From: Pseudooceanicola nanhaiensis
GTDB lineage: Bacteria > Pseudomonadota > Alphaproteobacteria > Rhodobacterales > Rhodobacteraceae
Length of the DNA stretch: 64,000 bases
NCBI RefSeq assembly: GCF_020171315.1
Contig: NZ_JAIUZP010000001.1
Coordinates: 744,001-808,000, forward strand
Direction of reading: 5' to 3'
Of the stretch, positions 28,480 to 37,496 are shown piece by piece. The position numbers and the translations under genes were made by a program. Every line of letters starts with the position of its first letter. The stretch's first letter is position 1. Below the pieces are notes generated by a model. It was not told the DNA's origin and did no database searches. It worked only from the letters and a program-made list of their open reading frames with translations.

Positions 28480-30504
28480 ATGACCAATCCACTGCTCACG
28501 ACCTGGGACACCCCTTTCGACATCGCGCCCTTCGACCAGATCAGCGATGACGATTTCGCGCCCGCCCTTGATGCGGCGCTGGCCGAGAACCGCGCCGAGA
28601 TCGACGCGATTGCCGCCTCCGACGAGGCCCCGACCTTCGAGAACACGCTGGCCGCCATCGCCGCCTCGGGCGAGGCGCTGGACAAGGTTCTGTCGGTCTT
28701 TTTCACCGTGGCGGGGGCCGACAGCAACGAGACCCGCGAGGCGCTGCAACGCGAGTTCTCGCCCAAGCTGGCGGCGCATTCGTCGGAATTCTATGCCAAC
28801 AAGGCGCTGTTCCAGCGGATTCAGACCCTCTGGGACACGCGTGAGAGCCTCGAACTGGAGGCCGATGACGCCCGCCTGCTGGAGCTGACGCACCGCGATT
28901 TCGTGCGCGCCGGGGCCGCGCTGGAGGGCACCGAGGCCGAACGGCTGAAGGAGGTGAAATCCCGCCTCGCCGTGCTGGGCACGCAGTTCACCCAGAACCT
29001 TCTGGCCGACGAACGCGGCTGGTTCATGGAGTTGAGCGAAGACGACCTCGCCGGGCTGCCGGATTTCGTGATCTCCTCCGCCCGGGCTGCGGGCAAGGAG
29101 AAGGGCGTCGCGGGCCCCGCGATCACCCTGTCGCGGTCGCTGATCGTGCCCTTCCTGCAGTATTCCACCCGCCGCGACCTGCGTGAAAAGGCGTGGCGCG
29201 CCTGGACCTCGCGCGGGGAGATGGCCGAGGCAACGGACAACCGTGCCATCGCGGCCGAGATCCTCGCCCTGCGGGACGAGCGGGCCAAGCTTCTGGGCTA
29301 CGAGAACTTCGCCGCCTACAAGCTGGAAACCGAGATGGCCGGCAATGCGCAGAATGTGCGCGACCTGCTGATGCAGGTCTGGAAGCCCGCCAAGTCGCAG
29401 GCCGAGGCCGACGAATGGGTTCTTGGCCAGATGATGAAGAACGACGGCGTGAACGGCGCGCTGGAGCCATGGGACTGGCGCTTCTACTCCGAGAAGCGGC
29501 GCAAGCAGGAGCATGACCTCGACGAGACCGCGCTGAAGCCCTACCTCCAGCTCGATCGGATGATCGAGGCGGTTTTCGACACGGCGCACCGGCTCTTCGA
29601 GCTGAACTTCCGGCCGCTGGACCTGCCGCTCTACCATCCTGATTGCCGGGCTTGGGAAGTGACCCGTGGCGGCGAACATGTGGGCGTCTTCATCGGGGAC
29701 TACTTCGCCCGCGGATCGAAACGTTCGGGCGCGTGGTGTTCGGCGATGCGCAGCCAGGCCAAGAAGCCGCGCGTGCAGACGCCGATCGTGATCAACGTCT
29801 GCAACTTCGCCGCGCCGCCGGAAGGGGAGCCTGCGCTGCTCTCCTATGACGATGCGCGCACGCTCTTCCACGAGTTTGGCCATGCGCTGCACCAGCTGCT
29901 CTCGGACGTGAGCTGGGAGCGCTATTCGGGCACCTCGGTCGCCCGGGACTTCGTCGAATTGCCCAGCCAGCTTTACGAGCACTGGCTGGAGGTGCCGGAG
30001 GTGCTGCAACGCTTCGCCACCCATGCCGAGACCGGCGAGGCGATGCCGCAGGACATGCTGGAGAAGGTGCTGAAGGCTGCGACCTACGATCAGGGCTTCC
30101 AGACCGTGGAATACGTCGCCTCGGCGCTGGTGGACCTCGAGTTCCACGATGGCCCGCCGCCCGCCGATCCGATGGCCAAACAGGCCGAGATCCTCGCAGG
30201 CATCGGCATGCCGCACGCCGTGGTCATGCGCCACGCGACGCCGCATTTCGCCCATGTCTTCTCGGGCGACGGCTATTCGTCGGGTTACTACAGCTACATG
30301 TGGTCCGAGGTGATGGACGCCGACGCCTTCGAGGCCTTCGAGGAGGCAGGCGACGCCTTCGACGCGGCCACGGCCCATGCGCTGCAGGAGAACATCCTTT
30401 CCAAGGGCGGATCGGTCGAGGCAGACACGCTCTACATCGCCTTCCGCGGCCGTCTGCCGGGGGTCGAGGCGCTGTTGAAGGGACGCGGGCTTCTGCCCGT
30501 CTGA
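28480..30504 (+). CDS. M3 family oligopeptidase / peptidyl-dipeptidase
   Basis: This 674-residue zinc metallopeptidase is of family M3 (oligopeptidase A / Dcp). The zinc site is LFHEFGHALHQL at about residues 462-473, with the third ligand region ARDFVELPSQLYEHWLEV downstream; GYSSGYYSYMWSEVMDADAF near the C-terminus is the conserved substrate-binding Tyr region. There is no signal peptide, so it is probably cytosolic and trims peptides. It is 22 bp after the ThiF-like gene. OpA-type and Dcp-type enzymes are hard to separate on sequence alone. Confidence 0.92.
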   Translation: MTNPLLTTWDTPFDIAPFDQISDDDFAPALDAALAENRAEIDAIAASDEAPTFENTLAAIAASGEALDKVLSVFFTVAGADSNETREALQREFSPKLAAHSSEFYANKALFQRIQTLWDTRESLELEADDARLLELTHRDFVRAGAALEGTEAERLKEVKSRLAVLGTQFTQNLLADERGWFMELSEDDLAGLPDFVISSARAAGKEKGVAGPAITLSRSLIVPFLQYSTRRDLREKAWRAWTSRGEMAEATDNRAIAAEILALRDERAKLLGYENFAAYKLETEMAGNAQNVRDLLMQVWKPAKSQAEADEWVLGQMMKNDGVNGALEPWDWRFYSEKRRKQEHDLDETALKPYLQLDRMIEAVFDTAHRLFELNFRPLDLPLYHPDCRAWEVTRGGEHVGVFIGDYFARGSKRSGAWCSAMRSQAKKPRVQTPIVINVCNFAAPPEGEPALLSYDDARTLFHEFGHALHQLLSDVSWERYSGTSVARDFVELPSQLYEHWLEVPEVLQRFATHAETGEAMPQDMLEKVLKAATYDQGFQTVEYVASALVDLEFHDGPPPADPMAKQAEILAGIGMPHAVVMRHATPHFAHVFSGDGYSSGYYSYMWSEVMDADAFEAFEEAGDAFDAATAHALQENILSKGGSVEADTLYIAFRGRLPGVEALLKGRGLLPV

Positions 30505-30575
30505 CAGCGTGCCTGACACCGCGCCCGACGGCGTGGGTGTTACCCCATTTCAGGGGGGTAAGGGTTTGAAATCTC

Positions 30576-30602
30576 AAGGCCGGGCCAGAGTGCCCGGCCT
30601 TT
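30576..30602 (+). terminator. Rho-independent terminator after the M3 peptidase gene
   Basis: AAGGCCGGGC and GCCCGGCCTT form a 10-bp stem around a 6-nt loop, followed by a short T-run. A second small hairpin (TTACCCC/GGGGTAA) precedes it around 30539-30561. Confidence 0.75.
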
Positions 30603-30710
30603 GTGCACCATTGCATACCTGCATTGACGAGGTTGCACTTTACACCACACAGGCATGCTTCAGGGTGGCCGGGACGAGGCAGGAGACCTCGTCCGCGAGA
30701 GGAGCTATCC

Positions 30711-32018
30711 ATGTTGAATTTCATCGCCCGGCCGATGGTCCGGGTCGTGGACCGGTACCTGCCGGATCCCTATATCTTCGTCATCATCCTGACCGTCGTC
30801 GTCATGGCCGCGGCCATGCTCTTCGAGGGCCATTCGCCCATGGCCGTGGCCACCATGTGGGGCGACGGCTTCTGGGCCCTGCTGCAATTCGCCATGCAGA
30901 TGGTTCTGGTGCTGGTCACCGGCTACATGATGGCCTCCACCCCGCTGGTGCGGAAGGGGCTGGCCAAGCTGGCCGGGCTGACCAGCAGCGCCGGCGGTGC
31001 GATCCTGCTGGTGAGCGTCGTCTCGCTGGCGGCGAGCTGGATCAACTGGGGCTTCGGCCTCGTGGTGGGGGCGCTCTTTGCCAAGGAGATCGCCAAGCAG
31101 GTGCGCGTCGATTACCGGCTGCTGATCGCCTCGGCCTATTCCGGCTTCATCGTCTGGCACGGTGGCCTCGCGGGGTCGGTCCCGCTGGCGATCGCCACGG
31201 CGGGCCATCCCTTCGAGGCGCAGATCGGCGTGATCGGCACCTCGCAGACGATCTTCTCCTTCTTCAACCTCGCCATCGTCGTGGCGCTCTTCATCGTGGT
31301 GCCGCTGGTGAACCGGATGATGCTGCCCTCCGAGGCGGACAGCGTCTTTGTCGATCCGGCGCTGCTGGAGGAGAAAGAGGTGAAACAGCCCGAGGTGATG
31401 ACCCCGGCCGAGCGGCTGCAGAACTCGATGATCCTGACCGGGCTGATCGGCCTCGCGGGCGTGGCCTACCTGATCCAGTACTTCCTCGGCGGCGGCACCC
31501 TGACGCTGAACATCGTGAACTTCCTCTTCCTGATCGTGGCGATCATCCTGCACGGCACCCCGCGCAACCTGCTGGCCGCACTGGAAGAAGGGGTGAAGGG
31601 CGCCTCGGGCATCGTGATCCAGTTCCCGTTCTACGCGGGCATCATGGCGATCATGGTGAAATCGGGCCTCGCGGCCTCGGTCTCGGAATGGCTGGTCTCG
31701 CTGGCCTCGCCGGGCAGCTTCCCCTTCTTCGCCTTCATCAGCGCGGGGATCGTGAACTTCTTCGTCCCCTCGGGCGGCGGACAATGGGCGGTGCAGGCGC
31801 CGGTGATCCTGCCCGCAGCCGAGGCGCTTGGCGTCGATGCGGCGCGCGCGGCCATGGCCGTGGCCTGGGGCGATGCCTGGACCAACATGGTGCAGCCCTT
31901 CTGGGCGCTGCCGATCCTCGGCATCGCGGGGCTGAAGGCCAAGGACATCATGGGCTTCTGCACGCTGCACCTGATCCTGTCCGGCGCGATCATCGCCCTG
32001 GGGCTGACGTTCCTGTGA
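30711..32018 (+). CDS. Short-chain fatty acid transporter (AtoE family)
   Basis: This 435-residue inner-membrane protein with about ten transmembrane segments belongs to the AtoE short-chain fatty acid uptake family. Recognisable stretches are DRYLPDPYIFVIILTVVV, SWINWGFGLVVGALFAKEI, FVPSGGGQWAVQAPVILPAA and WGDAWTNMVQPFWALPILGI. The ATG at 30711 follows AGGAG at 8 nt. No ato enzymes are adjacent, so the exact substrate (acetoacetate, butyrate or another short chain acid) is uncertain. It is followed by copy A of the intergenic repeat. Confidence 0.9.
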   Translation: MLNFIARPMVRVVDRYLPDPYIFVIILTVVVMAAAMLFEGHSPMAVATMWGDGFWALLQFAMQMVLVLVTGYMMASTPLVRKGLAKLAGLTSSAGGAILLVSVVSLAASWINWGFGLVVGALFAKEIAKQVRVDYRLLIASAYSGFIVWHGGLAGSVPLAIATAGHPFEAQIGVIGTSQTIFSFFNLAIVVALFIVVPLVNRMMLPSEADSVFVDPALLEEKEVKQPEVMTPAERLQNSMILTGLIGLAGVAYLIQYFLGGGTLTLNIVNFLFLIVAIILHGTPRNLLAALEEGVKGASGIVIQFPFYAGIMAIMVKSGLAASVSEWLVSLASPGSFPFFAFISAGIVNFFVPSGGGQWAVQAPVILPAAEALGVDAARAAMAVAWGDAWTNMVQPFWALPILGIAGLKAKDIMGFCTLHLILSGAIIALGLTFL

Positions 32019-32029
32019 CCCTGCGGGCG

Positions 32030-32098
32030 GGGAGGGGGCGCTGCCCCCTCTTGGCCTGCGGCCAATTCACCCCCGGGATATTTTCGGCAAGAAAATGG
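32030..32098 (+). repeat. Copy A of a three-copy structured intergenic element
   Basis: Stem 1 is GAGGGGG (32032-32038) / CCCCCTC (32044-32050) with loop CGCTG. Stem 2 is TTGGCC (32051-32056) / GGCCAA (32060-32065) with loop TGC. The tail has CCCCCGGGATATTTTCGGC and AAGAAAATGG. It lies between the atoE-like gene and the convergent pgm. Copies B and C are at 46226 and 60405. Confidence 0.8.
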
Positions 32099-32123
32099 AT
32101 CGGGGGGAGGCGCTGAAAATGGA

Positions 32124-32149
32124 AAAGGCCGCCCCGGGGGGCGGCCTTT
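32124..32149. terminator. Bidirectional terminator between atoE-like gene and pgm
   Basis: AAAGGCCGCCC and GGGCGGCCTTT form an 11-bp stem with a tiny loop, flanked by T on either strand. It sits 24 bp after the pgm stop on the minus strand and also faces plus-strand transcription. Confidence 0.8.
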
Positions 32150-32172
32150 GCGTTTCTGGGTCGGGGCGGGGA

Positions 32173-33669
32173 TCAGAAGGTCTGATCGTAATCGCCGACG
32201 GCGGGTTCGGTGCGGATCACGTCGTCGATCTCCTTGAAGATCGCGCGCAGTTCCTCTTCGCTTTCCGAGCTTTCGCAGACCACGACGAGGTTCGGCGTGT
32301 TCGAGGAGGCCCGCACAAGGCCCCAGGAGCCGTTGTCGAGGATGACGCGGGCGCCGTTCACGGTGACCACTTCCTTGATCGCGCGGCCGGCGAAGCTGTC
32401 CCCGGCCTCACCCTTGGCGACGAGTTTCTGCACGAGGCGCTCGAGGATGTCGTATTTCTCGGTATCCGCGGCATAGGGCGACATGGTCGGCGTCGACCAG
32501 GTCTTGGGCAGGGCCTTGCGCAGGTCCGACATCTGCATGTCGGGGTTGCGGTCCATCAGTTTGCAGATCTCGACCGCGACGCGCATGCCGTCGTCATAGC
32601 CACGGCCCACCGGCTCGGCCATGAAGTAGTGGCCCGACTTCTCGAAGCCCGCCAGTGCACCCAGCTCGTGCACGCGGCGCTTCATGTGGGAGTGGCCGGT
32701 CTTCCAGTAGTCCGCCTTGACGCCATTCGCCTTCAGCTCGGGGTCGGAGGCGAAGAGGCCGGTGGATTTCACGTCCGCCACGAAGGTCGAGCCGGGGTAG
32801 AGCTTGGAGAGGTCGCGGGCCATGATGACACCGACCTTGTCGGCGAAGATTTCCTCGCCCTCGTCGTCCACCACGCCGCAGCGGTCGCCGTCGCCGTCGA
32901 AGCCGAGGGCAAAGTCCGCACCGGAGGCCTTCACGCTGTCGGCCATGTCATGGAGCATCTCCATGGCCTCGGGGTTCGGGTTGTAGTTCGGGAAGGTGTA
33001 ATCGAGCGTGTTGTGGCTCTCGACGACCTCGACGCCGAGGCGTTCGAAGAGCGCCGGCGCATAGGCGGCGGCGGTGCCGTTGCCGGTGGCGCAGACGACC
33101 TTCAGCTTGCGGGTCATTTTGAAGTCACCGACGAGGTCGTCCATATAGGCATCCCAGACGCCTTCGACGAATTCGTAGGAGCCGCCCTCGCGGGCCTCGC
33201 CCTTGCCTTCCAGCACGATGTCTTTCAGCTCGCCCATCTCGTCCGGGCCGTGGGTCAGGGGCATGTCGAAGCCCATCTTCACGCCGGTCCAGCCGTTCGG
33301 GTTGTGCGAGGCGGTGACCATGGCCACGGCGCAGCCGCCGAGGTGGAACGAGGAGAAATAGGCCATCGGCGTGATGCAGGGGCCGATGTCCTTCACCTTG
33401 ATGCCGGCCTGCATGAGGCCGAGGATCAGGGCGTTCTTGATCGCGAGGGAATAATCCCGGTAGTCGTTTCCGACCGCGATGACCGGCGCGACGCCGCGCT
33501 TGATCATCTGGGTGCCGAGGCCGAGGCCAAGGGCGGTCATGCCGGGCAGGTTGATCTCTTCGGGGTATTTCCAGCGGGCGTCATATTCCCGGAAGCCCGT
33601 CGGCTTGATCATCGGATCGCGCAGGAATTCCCAGGTGTTCGGCGTCACGTCGGCAATGGGTTTCGTCAC
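32173..33669 (-). CDS. Phosphomannomutase/phosphoglucomutase
   Basis: This 498-residue member of the alpha-D-phosphohexomutase superfamily interconverts hexose-1- and hexose-6-phosphates for glycan precursors. The phosphoserine loop is VTASHNPNGWTGVKM, the metal loop GFDGDGDRCGVVDDEG, and the sugar-binding loop includes EKSGHYFMAEPVGRGYDDG. The start codon is GTG at 33669 (no ATG fits MTKPIADVTPN). It lies 25 bp after kdsA on the same strand, which ties it to the capsule/Kdo cluster. Substrate preference (mannose or glucose) is not readable. Confidence 0.92.
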   Translation of the reverse strand: MTKPIADVTPNTWEFLRDPMIKPTGFREYDARWKYPEEINLPGMTALGLGLGTQMIKRGVAPVIAVGNDYRDYSLAIKNALILGLMQAGIKVKDIGPCITPMAYFSSFHLGGCAVAMVTASHNPNGWTGVKMGFDMPLTHGPDEMGELKDIVLEGKGEAREGGSYEFVEGVWDAYMDDLVGDFKMTRKLKVVCATGNGTAAAYAPALFERLGVEVVESHNTLDYTFPNYNPNPEAMEMLHDMADSVKASGADFALGFDGDGDRCGVVDDEGEEIFADKVGVIMARDLSKLYPGSTFVADVKSTGLFASDPELKANGVKADYWKTGHSHMKRRVHELGALAGFEKSGHYFMAEPVGRGYDDGMRVAVEICKLMDRNPDMQMSDLRKALPKTWSTPTMSPYAADTEKYDILERLVQKLVAKGEAGDSFAGRAIKEVVTVNGARVILDNGSWGLVRASSNTPNLVVVCESSESEEELRAIFKEIDDVIRTEPAVGDYDQTF

Positions 33670-33694
33670 TTCTGTCTCGCTTCAATGTTTTCTT

Positions 33695-34528
33695 TTACAA
33701 ACGGATCGGATCCGCCTTGGCCAGACGGTCGAAGGCCATCAGGCTGGCGATGAGTTTGTCCATCTCATGTAACGGGATCATGTTCGGCCCGTCGCTCGGC
33801 GCGTTGTCGGGATCCTCGTGGGTCTCGATGAAAACCGCGGCGATGCCCAGAGAAACGGCAGCCCGCGCCATGACGGGCGCGAATTCGCGCTGTCCGCCGG
33901 AAGAGCCGCCCTTGCCGCCGGGCTGCTGAACGGAATGCGTCGCGTCCATCACCACCGGGTAGCCGGTCTGCGCCATCTGGGGCAGGCCGCGCATGTCGGC
34001 GACGAGGGTATTGTAGCCGAAGGAGGTGCCGCGTTCGGTCAGCAGGATGCGTTCGTTGCCGGTGGAGGCGATCTTGGCCGCCACGTTGGGCATGTCCCAC
34101 GGCGCGAGGAACTGCCCCTTCTTGACGTTGATCGCGGCCCCGGTTTCGCCCGCGGCGAGCAGCAGGTCGGTCTGGCGGCAGAGGAAGGCGGGGATCTGCA
34201 TCACGTCCACGACCGACGCCACGGGGGCGCATTGCGCCTCGCTGTGGATGTCGGTCAGGACGGGGACGCCGAACTTTTCCTTCACGCCCGCGAGGACCTC
34301 GAGGCCCTTGTCCATGCCAAGCCCGCGCTTGCCCGAAAGCGAGGTGCGGTTGGCCTTGTCATAGGAGCCCTTGAAGATGAACTGCGCGCCGTGGGCCGCG
34401 CAGATGTCCTTCATGGTGCCTGCGATCATATGGGCGTGGTCTGCGCTTTCCAGCTGGCAGGGGCCCGCGATCACTGTCAGCGGGGCGTCGTTGCCCACCG
34501 AGAGCGCGCCAATCTCTACTGTTTTCAT
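33695..34528 (-). CDS. kdsA: 3-deoxy-8-phosphooctulonate synthase (KDO-8-phosphate synthase)
   Basis: This 277-residue aldolase condenses phosphoenolpyruvate with arabinose-5-phosphate to give Kdo-8-phosphate. Family stretches are TVIAGPCQLESADHAHMIA, FKGSYDKANRTSLSGKRGLG, VLTDIHSEAQCAPVASVVDV and PAFLCRQTDLL. The Cys in SEAQC-type position suggests, but does not prove, the metal-dependent class. It lies one base after kpsE and before pgm on the minus strand; this linkage implies Kdo for a capsule (group 2 poly-Kdo linker) as well as, or instead of, lipopolysaccharide. Confidence 0.95.
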   Translation of the reverse strand: MKTVEIGALSVGNDAPLTVIAGPCQLESADHAHMIAGTMKDICAAHGAQFIFKGSYDKANRTSLSGKRGLGMDKGLEVLAGVKEKFGVPVLTDIHSEAQCAPVASVVDVMQIPAFLCRQTDLLLAAGETGAAINVKKGQFLAPWDMPNVAAKIASTGNERILLTERGTSFGYNTLVADMRGLPQMAQTGYPVVMDATHSVQQPGGKGGSSGGQREFAPVMARAAVSLGIAAVFIETHEDPDNAPSDGPNMIPLHEMDKLIASLMAFDRLAKADPIRL

Positions 34529-34529
34529 A

Positions 34530-36602
34530 TCAGGAGGATACCTGTTCCCTCAGAATCGATGCCGTGAGCGAGATCATCAGGTAAATCCCGGAAAAGATCA
34601 AAAACGCCAGAACGGTGTTTTCGAACGCCCTCGGATAGGAGGGGTCTTCCGGGGGGACCGGACGCACGCTGGTGGTGAGGTAGCGCACCTGACGGTTCGC
34701 TTCCAGTTCCGTCTGCTTCTCGTTCTGGAGCGCCGATTGCAGGAACAGGTCCGCGGTGGCCAGATCCGCCTGTGCCATCTGGATTCGCGCCGCTTTCTCG
34801 GCAAGCGAAGAGTCGCCGGTGGTGGCGTCGGTCATCTTGGCGTTGAGGTCGTCAAGCATGCCCTGCAGCCGGTCCACGTCCCCGCGCGCGCCCTCGACCC
34901 GGGCCGAGTTCGGCCGCGCGTTGTCGAGCAGCGCCTGCAGTTGCAGCTGCTTCTCCTGAAGCTGGACCTCGATATTGTTGATCTGCGCCCGCAGGCCCGC
35001 GATGATCCCCTCCGGGTCCACGACAGAGCCTTCCTGCAACTGGACCAGCGCCTCCTGCGCCTCCCGGCGTTCGGCCTTGGCCCGTTCGAGGCTTTCGCGC
35101 GCGGTGGCCATGCCGTCCTCGCGCTTGCGGCGGCTGAGTTCGTCGACGCGGTCCTCGGCATAGCCGATCAGCGCTTCAGAGAATTGCGAGGCCACGGTGG
35201 GATCGGCGGCGACCACCTCCATGCGGATGACGCCCTCGGTCGGGTCGTAGCCGATCTTCACGTCCTTCTTGTAGACCTTGTAGGCCTCCTCGTTCGAGGG
35301 ATCGGGGCTCAGGCGCTGGATCGGGTCGATCCAGGGCTGGCTGAAGTGGCTCTTGAAGCCGACATCCCGGTCCAGCCGGACCATGGCGTCCTTGGACTGG
35401 AGGTAGGATTGCACCGCGATGCTGTCCTGGTTCGTGGCGAACTGGGTGCCGGAGAGCAGCCCGCCGAGGCCGCCGCCACCCTGGTTGTCGGCCTGAAGGA
35501 TCAGGAACTCGGACTTGGCGGCATACATCGGCGTGGCGACGCCGTAGAAATACCAGCCCGCGAGGATCGTGGGCGCGAAGACGAAGAAGGCGAGCCGGGT
35601 GAAGAGCAGGGCCGTCCGGCGGCGGCGGCGCTTGGCGATGTCCTTCTGGATCTCGCCGATCTCGCGCATGCGGCGCTGCATGGGCGAAGCAACCTCGGTC
35701 GAGGGCAGGAACTGGGCGTCCTGCTTGCCGGCCTCGACGGTCTGGGGCAGTTGCACCCGCGGCTCGGTGGGTTCGTCCTTCGGCTGGCCGTTGTTGACCA
35801 CGAGGTCCAGCATGTTGGTGCGCGAGAACGGGTCGATCCCGCGGGCGCGCAGCTGGCGCACCGCGTCGAAGTCCGAGGTCGCGGCGAGGCCATGCTTCTG
35901 GGCCACGCGCCGGGCCATGCGCAGCTGGCGGCCGGTGAGGCCTTCCTTGCGGATCGTGTCGATGTCCTGCTCGACCTTCACCCCGTGGGCCGAGGTCACC
36001 TCGCCATCCCGGGGCGGCGTGGCCGGGCGGGCGGCGGGCTTGGCGGGTTGCGTTCCCGGGGTGGCGGGCTGCGGACGGGCGGCCTGCGCGGCGGGGCGCG
36101 TGGGCTGGACCGGAGCCTGTGCGGTGGCCTGCGGTGTGGGGGGCGTTTGCGCCTGAGCCTGAGCCTGAGCCGGGGTCAGACGGCGCACTTGCACCGTCGC
36201 CGGGCGGACGGGCTGGCTGGGGGCCGCAGGTGTCGCGGGCGCCGCGGGGCGCGGAGGCACGGCGGCGCGGGGCGTCCCTGCCGGGGCCTCGGGTGCCTTG
36301 GCCTCGGCCGGCGGGGCGGGCTGTTCCGAGGGCGGCGCCTTTGCGGCGGCGGGCGGGGTCTTCGTCGCCTTCGCCGTCTCGGCCCGTTTCATCAGCGCGG
36401 CCCGCAGCTCCACCGGAGAGGCGGGGCGGTTCGAGGCGGGTTTCGCCTCACCGGCCGGAGGGGTCTCCACAACGGCCTCTGCGGTGCTCTCCGGCTCGAT
36501 CGGCGGGATCTGGGGCGCCTCGGCGGCACCGGGCTTGGCGCTGCCTTCGGACATCTCGCCACGGCGGAGACGGAATTTCTTAGCCTTGGGTTTCGTAGTC
36601 AT
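34530..36602 (-). CDS. Capsule polysaccharide export inner-membrane protein (KpsE family) with long Pro/Ala-rich N-terminus
   Basis: This 690-residue protein begins with about 300 residues of low-complexity Pro/Ala/Thr/Gln-rich and basic sequence, a region much longer than in classical KpsE. The recognisable part starts with a transmembrane helix (TRLAFFVFAPTILAGWYFYG, around residue 335-355), then a periplasmic domain (MYAAKSEFLILQADN, LQSKDAMVRLDRDVGF) with a long coiled coil (ERAKAERREAQEALVQLQEG). It ends in a second helix (AFENTVLAFLIFSGIYLMIS). This is the polysaccharide co-polymerase topology that connects the ABC transporter to the outer-membrane exporter. It overlaps kpsT by 23 bases. 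Confidence 0.88.
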   Translation of the reverse strand: MTTKPKAKKFRLRRGEMSEGSAKPGAAEAPQIPPIEPESTAEAVVETPPAGEAKPASNRPASPVELRAALMKRAETAKATKTPPAAAKAPPSEQPAPPAEAKAPEAPAGTPRAAVPPRPAAPATPAAPSQPVRPATVQVRRLTPAQAQAQAQTPPTPQATAQAPVQPTRPAAQAARPQPATPGTQPAKPAARPATPPRDGEVTSAHGVKVEQDIDTIRKEGLTGRQLRMARRVAQKHGLAATSDFDAVRQLRARGIDPFSRTNMLDLVVNNGQPKDEPTEPRVQLPQTVEAGKQDAQFLPSTEVASPMQRRMREIGEIQKDIAKRRRRRTALLFTRLAFFVFAPTILAGWYFYGVATPMYAAKSEFLILQADNQGGGGLGGLLSGTQFATNQDSIAVQSYLQSKDAMVRLDRDVGFKSHFSQPWIDPIQRLSPDPSNEEAYKVYKKDVKIGYDPTEGVIRMEVVAADPTVASQFSEALIGYAEDRVDELSRRKREDGMATARESLERAKAERREAQEALVQLQEGSVVDPEGIIAGLRAQINNIEVQLQEKQLQLQALLDNARPNSARVEGARGDVDRLQGMLDDLNAKMTDATTGDSSLAEKAARIQMAQADLATADLFLQSALQNEKQTELEANRQVRYLTTSVRPVPPEDPSYPRAFENTVLAFLIFSGIYLMISLTASILREQVSS

Positions 36603-37239
36603 AGAGTTGCTTCGCTTCTTCCAAGGTGTCGAACATATGCAATTGGCCGTTCATGAGAACAGCGGCCTCGCTGGCGAATTTCTGCAGGACCTGCGGCTGG
36701 TGCGAGACGATGACCACGGTGGTCGTCGCCAGCCGCTCGCGCAGGATTTCCCCGGCCTTGCGGTTGAACTCCACGTCGGTGGAGGAGGGCATCCCCTCAT
36801 CGATCAGGTACATGTCAAAGTCGAGCGCCAGCATCAGGGCAAAGCTGAACCGCGCCCGCATGCCCTGCGAATAGGTGCCGATCGGCTGCTCGAAGTAATC
36901 GCCGAGGTTGCACATCCAGCGGCAGAAGGCCTCGACGTAATCCGGGTCCAGCCCGTAGAGCCGCGCGATGTAGCGCGAGTTCTCGAAGGCGGAGTGGCGC
37001 GAGATGACGCCGCCCATGAAGCCGAGGGGGAAGGAGATCTTGCACATCCGGTGGATATGTCCCTCGTCGGGTTTCTCCAGCCCGGCCATCATGTTGATCA
37101 GGGTCGTCTTGCCGGTGCCGTTGGGCGCCAGAATGCCGAGCGAACGGCCAAGCTCGACCCGGAACGAGACCTGGTCGAGGATCACCTTGCGCTGTTTGCC
37201 TGTCCAGAAGGACTTGCTGACGTTCTCGAATTCGAGCAT
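36580..37239 (-). CDS. Capsule polysaccharide ABC transporter ATP-binding protein (KpsT family)
   Basis: This 219-residue ATPase energises export of a capsular polysaccharide. Walker A is ILAPNGTGKTTLINMMAGL, the signature YSQGMRARFSFALMLAL and Walker B FDMYLIDEGMPSS; the H-loop is VVIVSHQ. KpsT-specific features are the early MLEFENVSKSFWTGKQRKVI and ISRHSAFENSRYIARLYGLD. The permease partner KpsM is not next to it in this window. The ATG at 37239 is chosen because homology starts there. It is the first gene of the unit kpsT-kpsE-kdsA-pgm and divergent from the glycosylase gene. Confidence 0.9.
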   Translation of the reverse strand: MLEFENVSKSFWTGKQRKVILDQVSFRVELGRSLGILAPNGTGKTTLINMMAGLEKPDEGHIHRMCKISFPLGFMGGVISRHSAFENSRYIARLYGLDPDYVEAFCRWMCNLGDYFEQPIGTYSQGMRARFSFALMLALDFDMYLIDEGMPSSTDVEFNRKAGEILRERLATTTVVIVSHQPQVLQKFASEAAVLMNGQLHMFDTLEEAKQLYDYETQG

Positions 37240-37496
37240 TCGACGCTCCGGCTCTACCCTGCGTCCCCTTTGGCGAGGATCTGCTGTGGCTGCCCCATGG
37301 CACCTATTATGCGGCAGGAGTGTGCCGTATGCCAAGTTATCGCGGCGAAATTGTGGCTTGGTTAACCAAAGACCGCAGCAATCCTGTGACATCTCGGGGA
37401 TTGTTTCGCCGGCCGGGGGCTCTTGCGCAGGTTGCCGGGGGCCTTGCGCCCGGTGCCCGCGCTTGACCTGCTGCCGCGCCGGTGCAACCTGACGCC

